A stretch of DNA of 64,000 nucleotides from Parvibaculum sp049651025. GTDB lineage: Bacteria; Pseudomonadota; Alphaproteobacteria; Parvibaculales; Parvibaculaceae. The stretch is from positions 101,405 through 165,404 of the forward strand of contig NZ_JBASBH010000106.1 of NCBI RefSeq assembly GCF_049651025.1. Direction: 5' to 3'. Both the position numbers and the translations under genes were made by a program. Shown piece after piece: positions 34,250 to 43,650 of the stretch. The notes under the pieces are model-generated. The model was not told the origin of the DNA, searched no databases, and saw nothing but the letters and a program-made list of their open reading frames with translations. Every line of letters begins with the position of its first letter. Positions within the stretch are counted from its first letter, which is position 1.

Positions 34250-37200
34250 TTACTTGCCGCCGACGCGCTCTTTCAGCACGGCGAGCGCGGCGAAGGGGGA
34301 ATCGGGATCGATCTCGCGTTCACGGCGCGGCGGAGCTGAAGACCATTCGCGGCGTTCGCCGCCTTTGCGGTCATCCTTGCGTCCGTCTTTACGGCCGTCC
34401 TTGTGCCCACCCTTGCGATCGTCGCGGCGACCGTCCTTGCGGCCATCCTGACGCGGCTTGCCGCGATTGGCTTCGTTGCCAGCCTGAACCTCTGCGGGCT
34501 TGTCGTCGCGTTTGCCCTGATTGCGGCCGCGCGCATGGCGCTGACGGCGCGAGGGTTCCTCGCTCTTGGTTTCGCCGGTTTCGGTCTTGGCGGCATCGGC
34601 GCCTTCGGCCTTGCGGACGTGGCGCTGACGCGGTTCGGGCTTGTGACGACGCTGCGGGCGCCAGATTTCAAGCTCGACGAGTTCTGCTTCCGTGTCGGCG
34701 GGCGCTGCGTCAACCGATGGCACCTCAGTGGCTTCCGTTGCCACGTCTTCGCTGGCAGCAACTTCTGCCACCGGAGCCTCGGACGCTGCGGCTTCGGGCG
34801 TATCGACGGATAGGGAAATCTCTTCTTCGACCGTTTCGGCAGGCGTTTCCATCGGTTCGGCAGACGCTTCCGCCGCGACGGCGGGCGCATGGCTTTCCGA
34901 TGAAATCGTCTCAACGATGAATTTCGGCGCTTCGACCGGCTTTTCCTCGATCTTCGGCGGCTTGATCTTTTCAACGCGCGAGCGGTAACCAAGACCCTTC
35001 AGCAGATTGGAAAATTCTTCGCCCGAGCAGCCGACAAGCGACATCATGTTCGGCGTGACGATAAAACCGCCATTGTAGCTGCGCGCCGTGATGACGGGGC
35101 GGATCAGATCGGCAATGCGTTCCAGCATGTCGAGGCGAACCGCGCGACCGCCACAGACACGGAAGCCGAGTGCATCATAGAAACCCGCCGGTGCAGCAGG
35201 ATCTGCGGGAACCGAAGTGAGGCCGGCAACGGGCGGCTGCGGCAGACCCTCGAAGGGGTCGGCGACATCCTTGCGCGTCAACGCCCATAGCGTCAGCAGT
35301 GCACGGGCGGGCGCGGGCTTCAGAAGGGCGGGCATGAAGATCGAATAGCCGCCGAAACGCACACCATATTTGCGAAGCTGGCCGCGCGACGCCTGATCGA
35401 GCGAGCGCACATCTTCAGCAACGGTTTCGCGCCGAAGCGAGCCGAAATTTTCAATGAGGCGGAAGGCGATGCCGCGTGCGAGGCCCGCCACATCTTCCGC
35501 GTCGCGCAATGTGACGAGCGGCGCCAAAACAGCGTCAATATGGGCTTTCAGCCATGCATCGAGGCGTGCAACGACGCTTTCGCATGACGGTCCGGAAAGC
35601 TCTTCGCCTGCAATCAGATCAATGCGGGGCGACAGCGGGTTGTCGCTCGCCTTCAGCTCGGCAATGGGACTGCCGTCCCAGATGAGCCGTCCGTGATCGG
35701 ACAATTGAATGTCGGTATCGGCCGCTGCGGCAAGCCGCGCGGCGCGAGCGGCAATCTCGAGCACAATCACAGGCTCGGAGGCGGCGCGCAGCACATTGGC
35801 GTGCACCCCCTCGGCCTTCAGATCGGGCACGAACACAAAACCTTGCAGGCGGCCGACATACTCGCCTTCCACCAAAACTTCGCCGTCGCTGTTTACAGCC
35901 GCCATCAGATCCTCGTTCTGGCGTAGTCGCTTCATCAAAACACTGGTGCGGCGGTCGATGAACCGCTGCGTCAGACGCTCATGCAAAGCATCAGAGAGCC
36001 TATCCTCTATCTCACGCGCGCGCTCCTGCCAATGCGCAGGATTCTGAAGCCAGTCGGCGTGGTTGGAAACATAGGTCCAGGTGCGCACATGGGCAATGCG
36101 CATTGACAAGGTATCGATGTCCCCATCTGTGCGGTCGACGCGGGCCAGTTGCGCTTTCAGCCAGGCCTCATCGATCTTTCCCGTACCCTCCGCCAGAAAA
36201 AGGTAGAGGCGCGTCAAAAGGCCCGCATGTTCGCTTGCCATTGTCTTGCGGAAGTCCGGGACCTGGGCCACTTCCCATAGTCTTTTGATGGCTGCGGGCC
36301 CGCGGGCGAGGCGTGCCACGTCCTCGTTTTGCGCCATGCGCATCAGGGCGTCCAGGTCTTCGCCCGTGCCTGTACGCATCAGGCCGGGCCTGCCCGGCGG
36401 CACCTCAAGGCTCTTTATCAGCGCGGCGATGCTCGAAAATTCCGGCTTCGGGTTGCGCCATTGCAACACATGCTCGGAGTCGAATTCGTGATTTTCGACG
36501 CGATGGATCATTTCGTCGGCAAGAGACGAGGCGTCGCCGGTGACGCCAAAGGTGCCGTTATTCATGTGGCGACCGGCGCGGCCCGCGATCTGGGCGATCT
36601 CCGCGATCTTCAGCGGCCGGTGCTGATAACCATCGAATTTTGAGGTCGAGGCGAAGGCCACATGGTCGACATCCATGTTGAGACCCATGCCGATCGCATC
36701 TGTTGCGACAAGGAAATCCACATCGCCCGACTGATAAAGCGCGACCTGCGCGTTGCGCGTGCGGGGGCTGAGTGCGCCCATGACAACGGCGGCACCGCCA
36801 CGCTGGCGGCGGATAAGTTCCGCAATCGCGTAAACCTGATCGGCGGAAAAGGCGACGATGGCGGAGCGGCGCGGCAGGCGCGTCAACTTTTTGGAACCTG
36901 TCCATGTCAGTTCCGAAAATCGCGGGCGGCTGACAAAGATCGTGTCAGGCAGCAGCTTCTGGATGAGGCCGCGCACGGTTTCAGAGCCAAGCATCATGGT
37001 TTCGGAGAGGCCGCGCGCGTGCAGCAGCCGGTCTGTGAAGGTGTGGCCGCGCTCGCGGTCGGCAGCGAGCTGGATTTCATCGACGGCGAGGAACTCGACC
37101 GGCCTGTCGAGCGGCATGGCTTCGACCGTGCAGATGAAGTAGCGCGCCTTGGCGGGAAGGATTTTCTCTTCGCCGGTGATCAGTGCAACATCGCCCGCAC

Positions 37201-37384
37201 CCTTGATGCGCACCACGCGGTCGTAAATTTCGCGGGCGAGCAGGCGAAGCGGCAGGCCGATCATGCCGCTCGAATGCGCCATCATGCGCTCGATGGCCAG
37301 ATGCGTCTTGCCGGTATTCGTCGGCCCCAGCACCGCGGTGATGCGGGCCGGGCGGTCGCCGGGTTTGGGACTGGGAGTGCTCAT
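34250..37384 (-). CDS. Suv3-like DExH RNA helicase with basic repetitive C-terminal tail
   Basis: 1044 residues. Walker A GPTNTGKTH is at 20-28, the VDEIQ box near 105, helicase C motifs ATDAIGMGLNMDVDHV and QIAGRAGRH follow, then a long helical SUV3-C-like region. This is the family of the mitochondrial degradosome helicase SUV3, which unwinds RNA for a 3'-5' exonuclease. The last ~230 residues are acidic, then strongly basic, with repeats of the type DGRKDDRKGG. ATG 37384 places Walker A at the usual distance. S4 protein and CarD genes lie downstream on the same strand. Confidence 0.92.
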   Translation of the reverse strand: MSTPSPKPGDRPARITAVLGPTNTGKTHLAIERMMAHSSGMIGLPLRLLAREIYDRVVRIKGAGDVALITGEEKILPAKARYFICTVEAMPLDRPVEFLAVDEIQLAADRERGHTFTDRLLHARGLSETMMLGSETVRGLIQKLLPDTIFVSRPRFSELTWTGSKKLTRLPRRSAIVAFSADQVYAIAELIRRQRGGAAVVMGALSPRTRNAQVALYQSGDVDFLVATDAIGMGLNMDVDHVAFASTSKFDGYQHRPLKIAEIAQIAGRAGRHMNNGTFGVTGDASSLADEMIHRVENHEFDSEHVLQWRNPKPEFSSIAALIKSLEVPPGRPGLMRTGTGEDLDALMRMAQNEDVARLARGPAAIKRLWEVAQVPDFRKTMASEHAGLLTRLYLFLAEGTGKIDEAWLKAQLARVDRTDGDIDTLSMRIAHVRTWTYVSNHADWLQNPAHWQERAREIEDRLSDALHERLTQRFIDRRTSVLMKRLRQNEDLMAAVNSDGEVLVEGEYVGRLQGFVFVPDLKAEGVHANVLRAASEPVIVLEIAARAARLAAAADTDIQLSDHGRLIWDGSPIAELKASDNPLSPRIDLIAGEELSGPSCESVVARLDAWLKAHIDAVLAPLVTLRDAEDVAGLARGIAFRLIENFGSLRRETVAEDVRSLDQASRGQLRKYGVRFGGYSIFMPALLKPAPARALLTLWALTRKDVADPFEGLPQPPVAGLTSVPADPAAPAGFYDALGFRVCGGRAVRLDMLERIADLIRPVITARSYNGGFIVTPNMMSLVGCSGEEFSNLLKGLGYRSRVEKIKPPKIEEKPVEAPKFIVETISSESHAPAVAAEASAEPMETPAETVEEEISLSVDTPEAAASEAPVAEVAASEDVATEATEVPSVDAAPADTEAELVELEIWRPQRRHKPEPRQRHVRKAEGADAAKTETGETKSEEPSRRQRHARGRNQGKRDDKPAEVQAGNEANRGKPRQDGRKDGRRDDRKGGHKDGRKDGRKDDRKGGERREWSSAPPRREREIDPDSPFAALAVLKERVGGK

Positions 37385-37563
37385 TTTACTGCCCGCACCT
37401 TCGGACCAAACCGCCAATCATGCAAGCCTCGTTGGCCGCGTGCGGCAGGGCGGATATGTGCGTTCATATTGGCGGTTTCCCCAGCGGCAAATCATCTATA
37501 ATTCAAAAATTGATTTTACCTCCGGGGAGGTGCCGGCCTCGGTCGGCAGCAACAGGAATAGCG

Positions 37564-38394
37564 ATGACGCAGAAAAAGCCGGCGAAAAAAGCAGCGGTTC
37601 AAAAAAAATCGGCAGTTTTGACATCAGACGCAAAGAAAGAGGGCACTCGCTACTCCGCTCCCGCTCTTGAAAAGGGGCTCGATATTCTCGAGTTCCTCTC
37701 GGCCAAGGCGCATGCCTATTCGCTTGCGCAGCTTGCTGATGAGATCGGCCGCACCAAAGGCGAGATCTTTCGCATGCTGGTGGTTCTCGAAATGCGCAAC
37801 TACGTCGAGCGCAATCGCGAAACTGACATGTATGAGGTGACGGACAAGCTGCTGCGGATTGGCCTACAGCGTCCAAAATATCGCGCAATGACCGAAGTTG
37901 CGCGGCCCATCATGGAAAAATTCGCTGCCGATACGCGCTATCCTTGCCACCTTGCCGTCGCGTCAGGCGAGCAGATCGTGGTGATCGGCCGCGTGGATTC
38001 CCCCGATCTTGTTGGCGTCACGGTGCGGGTCGGCTATCGCCAGCCGCTTCTGGAGACGGGTTCGGGGCGGTGCATCCTGGCCTTCATGCCTGAAGATCAT
38101 CGCCGCCATGTTCTTGCCACCGCGCAGAAGCAGGCGAGCAAGGCCGATGTTGATGCGCTGCAATCGGAGATCGAGGATATCCGGAGCAAAGGGCATTTGA
38201 TCGCCAGCAGCCGGATCATGGACGGCGTGTGGGATATTTCCGCACCCATCATCGGTTCGGGCGGTGAAGAAATTGTCGCGGCGCTCACCGCGCCTTATGT
38301 CAGCCTGGTGATCAATCCGATGAGCAAGGCGCATGTCGCCAAGCGGCTGCAGGCGGCTGCGAAGGAAATTTCACGCCTCGTCAGCGCCATCTAG
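37564..38394 (+). CDS. IclR family transcriptional regulator
   Basis: 276 residues. A lysine-rich tail (TQKKPAKKAAVQKK) precedes the winged helix (ALEKGLDILEFLSA, LAQLADEIGRTKGEIFRML) and the C-terminal effector domain (CHLAVASGEQIVVIGRVDSP, GRCILAFMPED). IclR proteins sense small acids or aromatics. ATG 37564 has AGGA six bases ahead. The GH29 - DUF1302 - DUF1329 cluster that follows in the same direction is its most likely target; inverted repeats lie in between. Confidence 0.91.
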   Translation: MTQKKPAKKAAVQKKSAVLTSDAKKEGTRYSAPALEKGLDILEFLSAKAHAYSLAQLADEIGRTKGEIFRMLVVLEMRNYVERNRETDMYEVTDKLLRIGLQRPKYRAMTEVARPIMEKFAADTRYPCHLAVASGEQIVVIGRVDSPDLVGVTVRVGYRQPLLETGSGRCILAFMPEDHRRHVLATAQKQASKADVDALQSEIEDIRSKGHLIASSRIMDGVWDISAPIIGSGGEEIVAALTAPYVSLVINPMSKAHVAKRLQAAAKEISRLVSAI

Positions 38395-38455
38395 CGAGCC
38401 ACGTTCCCGATTTCATCCGGGTTCGCTTGTTTTAATGCCTTTTTGAAGGCCACCC

Positions 38456-38477
38456 GTCCGGAATTCGTATTCCGGAC
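38456..38477. promoter_or_regulatory. perfect inverted repeat, operator candidate
   Basis: GTCCGGAAT (38456-38464), spacer TCGT, ATTCCGGAC (38469-38477). No T tract follows, so a terminator is less likely than a binding site, for instance for the IclR-type protein encoded upstream. Confidence 0.5.
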
Positions 38478-38534
38478 ACGGCGGCGCTTTGCTTTCGCCG
38501 ATTTGCACCGGAGGCGGACGGCATGCGTTGATTA

Positions 38535-38565
38535 TTTACATGTGAAATATAAATGTATATGTAAA
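38535..38565. promoter_or_regulatory. AT-rich inverted repeat and likely promoter region
   Basis: TTTACAT (38535-38541) mirrors ATGTAAA (38559-38565) in the most AT-rich stretch of the region, which also holds TATAAA at 38548-38553. A -35 match at the right distance is not clear (TTGATT at 38528-38533 is only 14 bases away). Confidence 0.45.
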
Positions 38566-38702
38566 ACGTGTGAGGGAATGAGGAGGCTGTGTTCGGTGGG
38601 GCGGAGGCCGCGTTCGGCCTGGGGCATTTCCACGGGGCAGATCTTCGAATTTCTCGGGCGAGTTGACATGCGCGCGTTGCGCATTGGGCGGGAGGCGCGT
38701 CA

Positions 38703-40193
38703 ATGCCGGGTTATGAATCCAATTTGAAGTCACTGAACGCGCGTGCGCTGCCTCAATGGTATGACGAGGCTAAGTTCGGGATCTTCATTCACTGGGGCCT
38801 CTTTGCCGTACCGGCATTCGCCTCGCGCCTCGGCAGCATCTCGGACGCCTTCAAAAAGGATTACGACCGCGCCGTCGCCATGACGCCCTATACCGAATGG
38901 TATGCGAATGCGATCAAGGTTCCCGGTACGCCGTCAGCCGAGTTTCACAAGCAGAATTACGGCGACCAGCCTTACGAAGCCTTCAAGGAGCCGTTCCTCG
39001 AAGGGCTGAAGCAATGGGATGCCGATAGCTGGGCGGAAAGTTTTCGCGATGCTGGCGCGAAATATGTGGTGCTTGTCACGAAACACCATGACGGTTTCTG
39101 CCTTTGGCCAAGCGAGGTCGAGAACAGGCATCAGGCAGGTTGGTATACGGAACGCGACATTGTCGGCGAACTGGCTCGCGCCGTGCGTGCGCAGGGCATG
39201 CGCTTCGGCGTCTACTACTCCGGTGGTATCGACTGGACGTTCAACCGCGAGCCACTGCGCACCTTTGCCGATTTCATCGGCTCCATGCCGGGCGGCGACT
39301 ATCCGGCCTATGCGACCGCGCAGACGCGCGAGCTGATCGAGCGCTACGAACCGAGCGTGCTCTGGAACGATATTTCCTGGCCAACCGGTCTCGATGAGTT
39401 GCTGGAACTCTTTGCGGATTATTACAACGCTGTTCCCGAAGGTGTGGTCAACGACCGTTGGGTCCATGCAAAATTCAGCACGAAGCTCCTGCGCAGCAAG
39501 CTGATGCGGCGTGGTATTGATTTTATCGGCAAGCGCTACATTGCGAAACATCCCGAGGTGGTCGAGGGCGTCATTCCACAAATCGTGCCGCATAGCGATT
39601 TTCGTACGCCGGAATATGTGCGCTTCCCATCCGTGCAAGAGAAGAAATGGGAAGCGACGCGCGGCATGAGCTATTCCTTCGGCTTTAACCGGTATGACCG
39701 GGAGGAGGATTACACGGCGTTTGAAATTCTGTTGTCTGATTTCATCGACGGCGTGTCGAAGGGTGGTAATCTTCTCCTGAACGTCGGCCCCGATGCCAGT
39801 GCTCAAATTCCGCAATCGCAACTCTCTCGCTTGAAAAAATTCGGCGAATGGTTGCGAGCGAACGGCGCCGCCGTTTACGGCACGAAGCCGTGGACGCGTG
39901 CCGATGCGGTGACGACGGAGAATGTTCCGGTGCGTTTCACCTGCTCGGGCACGACCGTCAATATCATCGTCATGGGCAGCCCGGTAGGCGATCTTGTTCG
40001 CATCAAGGATGTGGCCTTGAGCGGGCAGGCTGTGCTGCTGGCCGATGTCAGTCCGGTCACTCTGCGCCAGGAGGGCGCCGATCTCGTTTTGCAATTCAAG
40101 CAGCCGCTCGGTGCGCAGTTTGCACCCGCCATTTCGATCGCCGGTGCGCATGCATCCGTGGCGTCGCCAGCGCGCGACGACGCCCGGCGCTGA
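38703..40193 (+). CDS. alpha-L-fucosidase, glycoside hydrolase family 29
   Basis: 496 residues. The GH29 barrel shows AKFGIFIHWGLFAVPAF near residue 22, YVVLVTKHHDGFCLWPS near 120, and the nucleophile aspartate in SVLWNDISWP near 220; the later GGNLLLNVGPDASAQIP block is also a family mark. GH29 enzymes release L-fucose with retention. There is no signal peptide, so it should act in the cytoplasm, and no sugar transporter is adjacent. It is followed by outer-membrane-type DUF1302 and DUF1329 genes. The start has GGGAGG six bases ahead. Confidence 0.9.
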   Translation: MPGYESNLKSLNARALPQWYDEAKFGIFIHWGLFAVPAFASRLGSISDAFKKDYDRAVAMTPYTEWYANAIKVPGTPSAEFHKQNYGDQPYEAFKEPFLEGLKQWDADSWAESFRDAGAKYVVLVTKHHDGFCLWPSEVENRHQAGWYTERDIVGELARAVRAQGMRFGVYYSGGIDWTFNREPLRTFADFIGSMPGGDYPAYATAQTRELIERYEPSVLWNDISWPTGLDELLELFADYYNAVPEGVVNDRWVHAKFSTKLLRSKLMRRGIDFIGKRYIAKHPEVVEGVIPQIVPHSDFRTPEYVRFPSVQEKKWEATRGMSYSFGFNRYDREEDYTAFEILLSDFIDGVSKGGNLLLNVGPDASAQIPQSQLSRLKKFGEWLRANGAAVYGTKPWTRADAVTTENVPVRFTCSGTTVNIIVMGSPVGDLVRIKDVALSGQAVLLADVSPVTLRQEGADLVLQFKQPLGAQFAPAISIAGAHASVASPARDDARR

Positions 40194-40276
40194 ACTCCGC
40201 TCATCTGACGAAGAGAGGTGCCGAGTGAGCAGCGCCACCTCATGGACTATCAGAAAGCTCAATGGGGAGAAGGTAC

Positions 40277-41938
40277 ATGAAGGAATATCGAGAAGCATTG
40301 CGACGGCATTGCTGCGCCTCGGCTTTGCTGGGCGGTGCAATGTTGCTGGCATCGAGCTTTGCGCCTGCGATGGCAGTGGAGTGGGATCTGGGCGGTGACG
40401 TCATCGTCAAATTTAATTCCACTGCATCGGCAGGCGTCGGCATACGCACGGTTAATCCGGATGCGAATTTTATCGGTACGACCAACGGCGGAAACGAGAT
40501 TGGCGGGGAGAATTTTGACGACGGCAATCTCAATTACCGTCGCGGCGACGTTTTTTCGGCATCGGTTCGCATGATGCACGAAGTTGATCTGCGCTGGCAG
40601 AACTACGGCGCGTTCACGCGCTTCAGCTACTTCTACGATGCAATCAACAATGATGCGAGCAGCACGCGCCGTACACCGTTGTCGCAAAGCGCTCGTCATA
40701 GCATCGGACGCGGCATCAGCCTTTATGACGCCTATGTCTTCGGCGACTTCGAAGTCGGCAATTCACCTATCTCGGTGCGTCTCGGCAATCAGGTCATCAA
40801 CTGGGGCGAAGCGCTTTTCCGCATTGGTGGCATTTCGCAGACCAATGCGCTTGATGTTGGGCGCGTGGTAACGCCGGGCACCAATATTCGCGAGGCCTAT
40901 CTACCTTCGCCAATGATCTACGCCAATCTCGGCGTGGTCGAGGGCGTCAGCCTTGAAGCCTATTATCAGTTTCAGTGGCGTCGCACGCAGTTGGTGCCGA
41001 CCGGCTCGTTCTTCAGCACTGACGATCTGACGGGACCGGGCGCGCAAGGCCTGTTCTTTGCCGCAGATCCCGGCGGCTCAGGCTTGACGGCGCAGCAGTT
41101 GATCGCGTTCAGTCTCGGCATTCCGAAGCTCAATGATGTCGGCCCGAAGGATCAGGGGCAGTTCGGCCTCGCAGCGCGTTACTATATCGAGCCGCTTTCC
41201 GCGGAACTCAGCGCCTTCTATCTGCGCTATCACTCCAAGACGCCTTATATCTCCGGCCAGTCGGTCCTGCTTCCGGCAGCGCCCTGGGTGGCGGCGGGCT
41301 ATTTCGGCTATTTCCCGGAAAACATTGATCTCTATGGTGCGAGCCTCAGCCTGCCTGTCGGCCCGGTCGCCGTCGGGGCGGAAGTCGCCTATCAGCCTGA
41401 CTATCCTGTGATGCTGGCGGATGCCGTCATGCCCGCGATCATCTTCGCTCCCACGACCGTTCTCGGCGTCGCGCGCGCCGACCGTTGGAATGCGATCGCG
41501 AATGCCGCGGTCACCGTCGGGCCGTCGATGGACTATATCGGTCAAGTGCCGGGCTGGATCGGTGCCGACACTATCGACCTCATCGGTGAAGTCGGTGCCG
41601 TCAATTACAGCGGGCGAAAGCCTCTCGGCGTCGACGGCGACATGTTCGCATGGGGCGTCAATCTTGCGACCACCGCGACCTACACAAACGCATTCGGCAC
41701 CGAAATCACGCTCAAGCCGGGCTTCAGCCTTGTTTATGACGTGAACGGCGTTTCGATGGATCGCGGCAGCGCCGCCTCTTATGTGCAGGGCCATCGCGGC
41801 CTGACGGTCGGCGTGACCGGCGTCTATCGCGACACGCTCACAGCGGCCATCAACTACACCAACAACAAGGGCGGTGGGACCTACAGGCGTGACTCGGACC
41901 GCGACTACGTCACCCTCACCGCATCCTATTCGTTTTGA
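40277..41938 (+). CDS. DUF1302 family outer-membrane protein
   Basis: 553 residues. A signal peptide (AMLLASSFAPAMA) and a mature part of alternating amphipathic strands ending in a C-terminal aromatic (LTASYSF) indicate an outer-membrane beta-barrel. The start of the mature part (VEWDLGGDVIVKFNSTASAG) and the SFGVGLGNQVINWGE-like block match DUF1302, whose members occur with DUF1329 proteins and are thought to pass hydrophobic substrates. ATG 40277 follows a GGGGAGAAGG site. Confidence 0.87.
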   Translation: MKEYREALRRHCCASALLGGAMLLASSFAPAMAVEWDLGGDVIVKFNSTASAGVGIRTVNPDANFIGTTNGGNEIGGENFDDGNLNYRRGDVFSASVRMMHEVDLRWQNYGAFTRFSYFYDAINNDASSTRRTPLSQSARHSIGRGISLYDAYVFGDFEVGNSPISVRLGNQVINWGEALFRIGGISQTNALDVGRVVTPGTNIREAYLPSPMIYANLGVVEGVSLEAYYQFQWRRTQLVPTGSFFSTDDLTGPGAQGLFFAADPGGSGLTAQQLIAFSLGIPKLNDVGPKDQGQFGLAARYYIEPLSAELSAFYLRYHSKTPYISGQSVLLPAAPWVAAGYFGYFPENIDLYGASLSLPVGPVAVGAEVAYQPDYPVMLADAVMPAIIFAPTTVLGVARADRWNAIANAAVTVGPSMDYIGQVPGWIGADTIDLIGEVGAVNYSGRKPLGVDGDMFAWGVNLATTATYTNAFGTEITLKPGFSLVYDVNGVSMDRGSAASYVQGHRGLTVGVTGVYRDTLTAAINYTNNKGGGTYRRDSDRDYVTLTASYSF

Positions 41939-41977
41939 CCGCTTGCCTGTTCAGAAATTGAACGAGGAGACAATTGA

Positions 41978-43330
41978 ATGTCATATCTGAAAAAGCTTGC
42001 TGTCGCATCGGCCGTGCTGAGCGTGTGTCTCGCTCCGATGTCCACAGCTATTGCCGCCACCGTCGATGATCTTGGTAAAAGCCTGACGCCGATCGGTGCG
42101 GAACGTGCGGGCAATGCTGCCGGCACCATTCCGGAATGGAAGGGCGGCATAGTGGAGCCGGTCGCCGGTTGGACGCGTGGAAGCGCGCGCGTCGATCCTT
42201 ACGCAAGCGACGCAAAGCTGTTCACCATCGATGCGTCGAATGTCGATCAATACAAGGGCGAATTGTCAGACGGGCAGATCGCCTTAATAACGAAGTACCC
42301 CGGCTACCGGATGGACGTTTATCCGTCGCGTCGGAGCTGTGGTTATTCGCAGCGCATCTATGACCGCACGAAGGCGAATGTCGCCGAAGCCAAGCTCGCC
42401 GAAGACGGCACGATCCTGTCTGGCTACGGCGGGTTCTTCTTTCCGCTGCCAAAGACGGGCTGGGAAGCGATGATCAATCATCGCACCGCCTATCAGGGCA
42501 CCGCGGTTGAACAGACGAGCAGCATGGCGGTTGTTCAGGGCAGCGGGAATTACGTTCTCAATGTTGGCGAAATGCGCATCTACAGCCCGCATTTCGACCC
42601 CAAGATCACGTCGTTTGCGGATACGCGCGGCTATATGGGCAAGCTCGTCTACAGCCAGCTTGAGCCTGTATCCGCAGTCGGTAGCGTGTTGCTGACAGTG
42701 TCCGCCTTCAACGCGGGCAATGAATCCTGGGTCTATATTCCGGGTCTTCGCCGTGTGAAAAAAGCGCCGCAGGCGGTTTACGACAACCCCGTTCCCGGTC
42801 AGGACAATCTGCGCACTTTCGACCAGACTTTCATGTTCAACGGTCAGGGCGACCGTTACGACTGGAAGCTTGTCGGCAAGAAGGAAATGTACGTCGCCTA
42901 TAACGCCGCGAAGTTCAAGCAGGCGGGCGTCAAGATCAGCGACATCGTTCAGAAGAACTATCCCAACCGCGATCTGACGCGTTACGAGCTGCATCGCGTC
43001 TGGGTCGTCGAGGCAACTGTGAAGGCCTCGCAGCGCAACCTCTTTGCCAAGCGAATCTTCTATCTCGATGAAGACACATGGACTGCTGTTGCTGCCGATC
43101 TCTATGACGGCAAGGGCGAGTTGTGGCGCGTGGAAGAAAATCATCTCTTCGTTGCGCCGGAACTTCCGGCCTGCGTAACGGCGGCGGATTTCTACTACGA
43201 CCTCAATGCCAATCGTTACATTGCCGACAATCTCGTCGTTGATCCGAAGAAGGAGAATTACCGGGCTGAAGATGTCGTGACGAACGACATGTTCCAGCCG
43301 GATTCGCTTCGCCGGCTCGGCAAACGCTAA
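41978..43330 (+). CDS. DUF1329 family exported protein
   Basis: 450 residues with a signal peptide (AVLSVCLAPMSTAIAA). The mature part matches DUF1329, related to LolA/LolB folds: LTPIGAERAGNAAGTIPEWKG at the start (a proline-containing ‘GTIPEW’ mark), later RVKKAPQAVYDNP and FYLDEDTWTAVAADLYDG. It starts 39 bases after the DUF1302 gene, with GAGGAG upstream. The pair probably binds or delivers a lipid-like molecule between the two membranes. Function is not established for any close relative I can name. Confidence 0.88.
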   Translation: MSYLKKLAVASAVLSVCLAPMSTAIAATVDDLGKSLTPIGAERAGNAAGTIPEWKGGIVEPVAGWTRGSARVDPYASDAKLFTIDASNVDQYKGELSDGQIALITKYPGYRMDVYPSRRSCGYSQRIYDRTKANVAEAKLAEDGTILSGYGGFFFPLPKTGWEAMINHRTAYQGTAVEQTSSMAVVQGSGNYVLNVGEMRIYSPHFDPKITSFADTRGYMGKLVYSQLEPVSAVGSVLLTVSAFNAGNESWVYIPGLRRVKKAPQAVYDNPVPGQDNLRTFDQTFMFNGQGDRYDWKLVGKKEMYVAYNAAKFKQAGVKISDIVQKNYPNRDLTRYELHRVWVVEATVKASQRNLFAKRIFYLDEDTWTAVAADLYDGKGELWRVEENHLFVAPELPACVTAADFYYDLNANRYIADNLVVDPKKENYRAEDVVTNDMFQPDSLRRLGKR

Positions 43331-43650
43331 TCCTCCCGCTGGCTGAACTCAGGCAGTGACACTCAGGCCGCAACAGAAATGTTGCGGCCTTTTTTTGTGC
43401 TCGTGTCGGCGGGGCAGGCGTTAACGTCGCTTCCCGGCGGAATGGAATATTAAACGAACGAACCAAGTCCGAATCGATGACCGCCTCGTTTTCGGGCTTC
43501 GTTCACGGCTAAATGTGGTGGTTCGGCAAGCGCCCAGGCAGACAAGGCGTTAACGCAGGGGCAAGCATCATGGTGCTTTCGCCTGCTGGACCACGGTCTA
43601 TAGTGTCGCCATCGTCATTCAAGAAAATGCGACATAGGGGAGACCAGTTT
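43331..43650. other. 320-base gap: terminator, then promoter region of the acyl-CoA dehydrogenase
   Basis: The left part holds the DUF1329 terminator (43365-43396). The rest has no supported gene; TATAGT at 43599-43604 could be a -10 box without a good -35. Confidence 0.55.
43365..43396 (+). terminator. intrinsic terminator after the DUF1329 gene
   Basis: An 11-bp perfect stem AGGCCGCAACA (43365-43375) / TGTTGCGGCCT (43380-43390), GAAA tetraloop, then six more T residues. It ends the fucosidase - DUF1302 - DUF1329 unit before the acyl-CoA dehydrogenase gene. Confidence 0.93.

Larger units (their letters stand above)
38395..38702. other. 308-base gap holding inverted repeats between iclR-type gene and fucosidase
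   Basis: No gene is supported. It contains a perfect 9-bp inverted repeat (38456-38477) and an AT-rich island with 7-bp arms (38535-38565), both described separately, and ends with a GGGAGG ribosome site for the fucosidase. Confidence 0.65.

Noticed and set aside
34340..34460. Short repeated units that could suggest a CRISPR or tandem DNA array
   Set aside because: They encode the degenerate DGRKDDRKGG-type repeats of the helicase tail; period and spacing do not fit a CRISPR array, and none exists elsewhere in the window.
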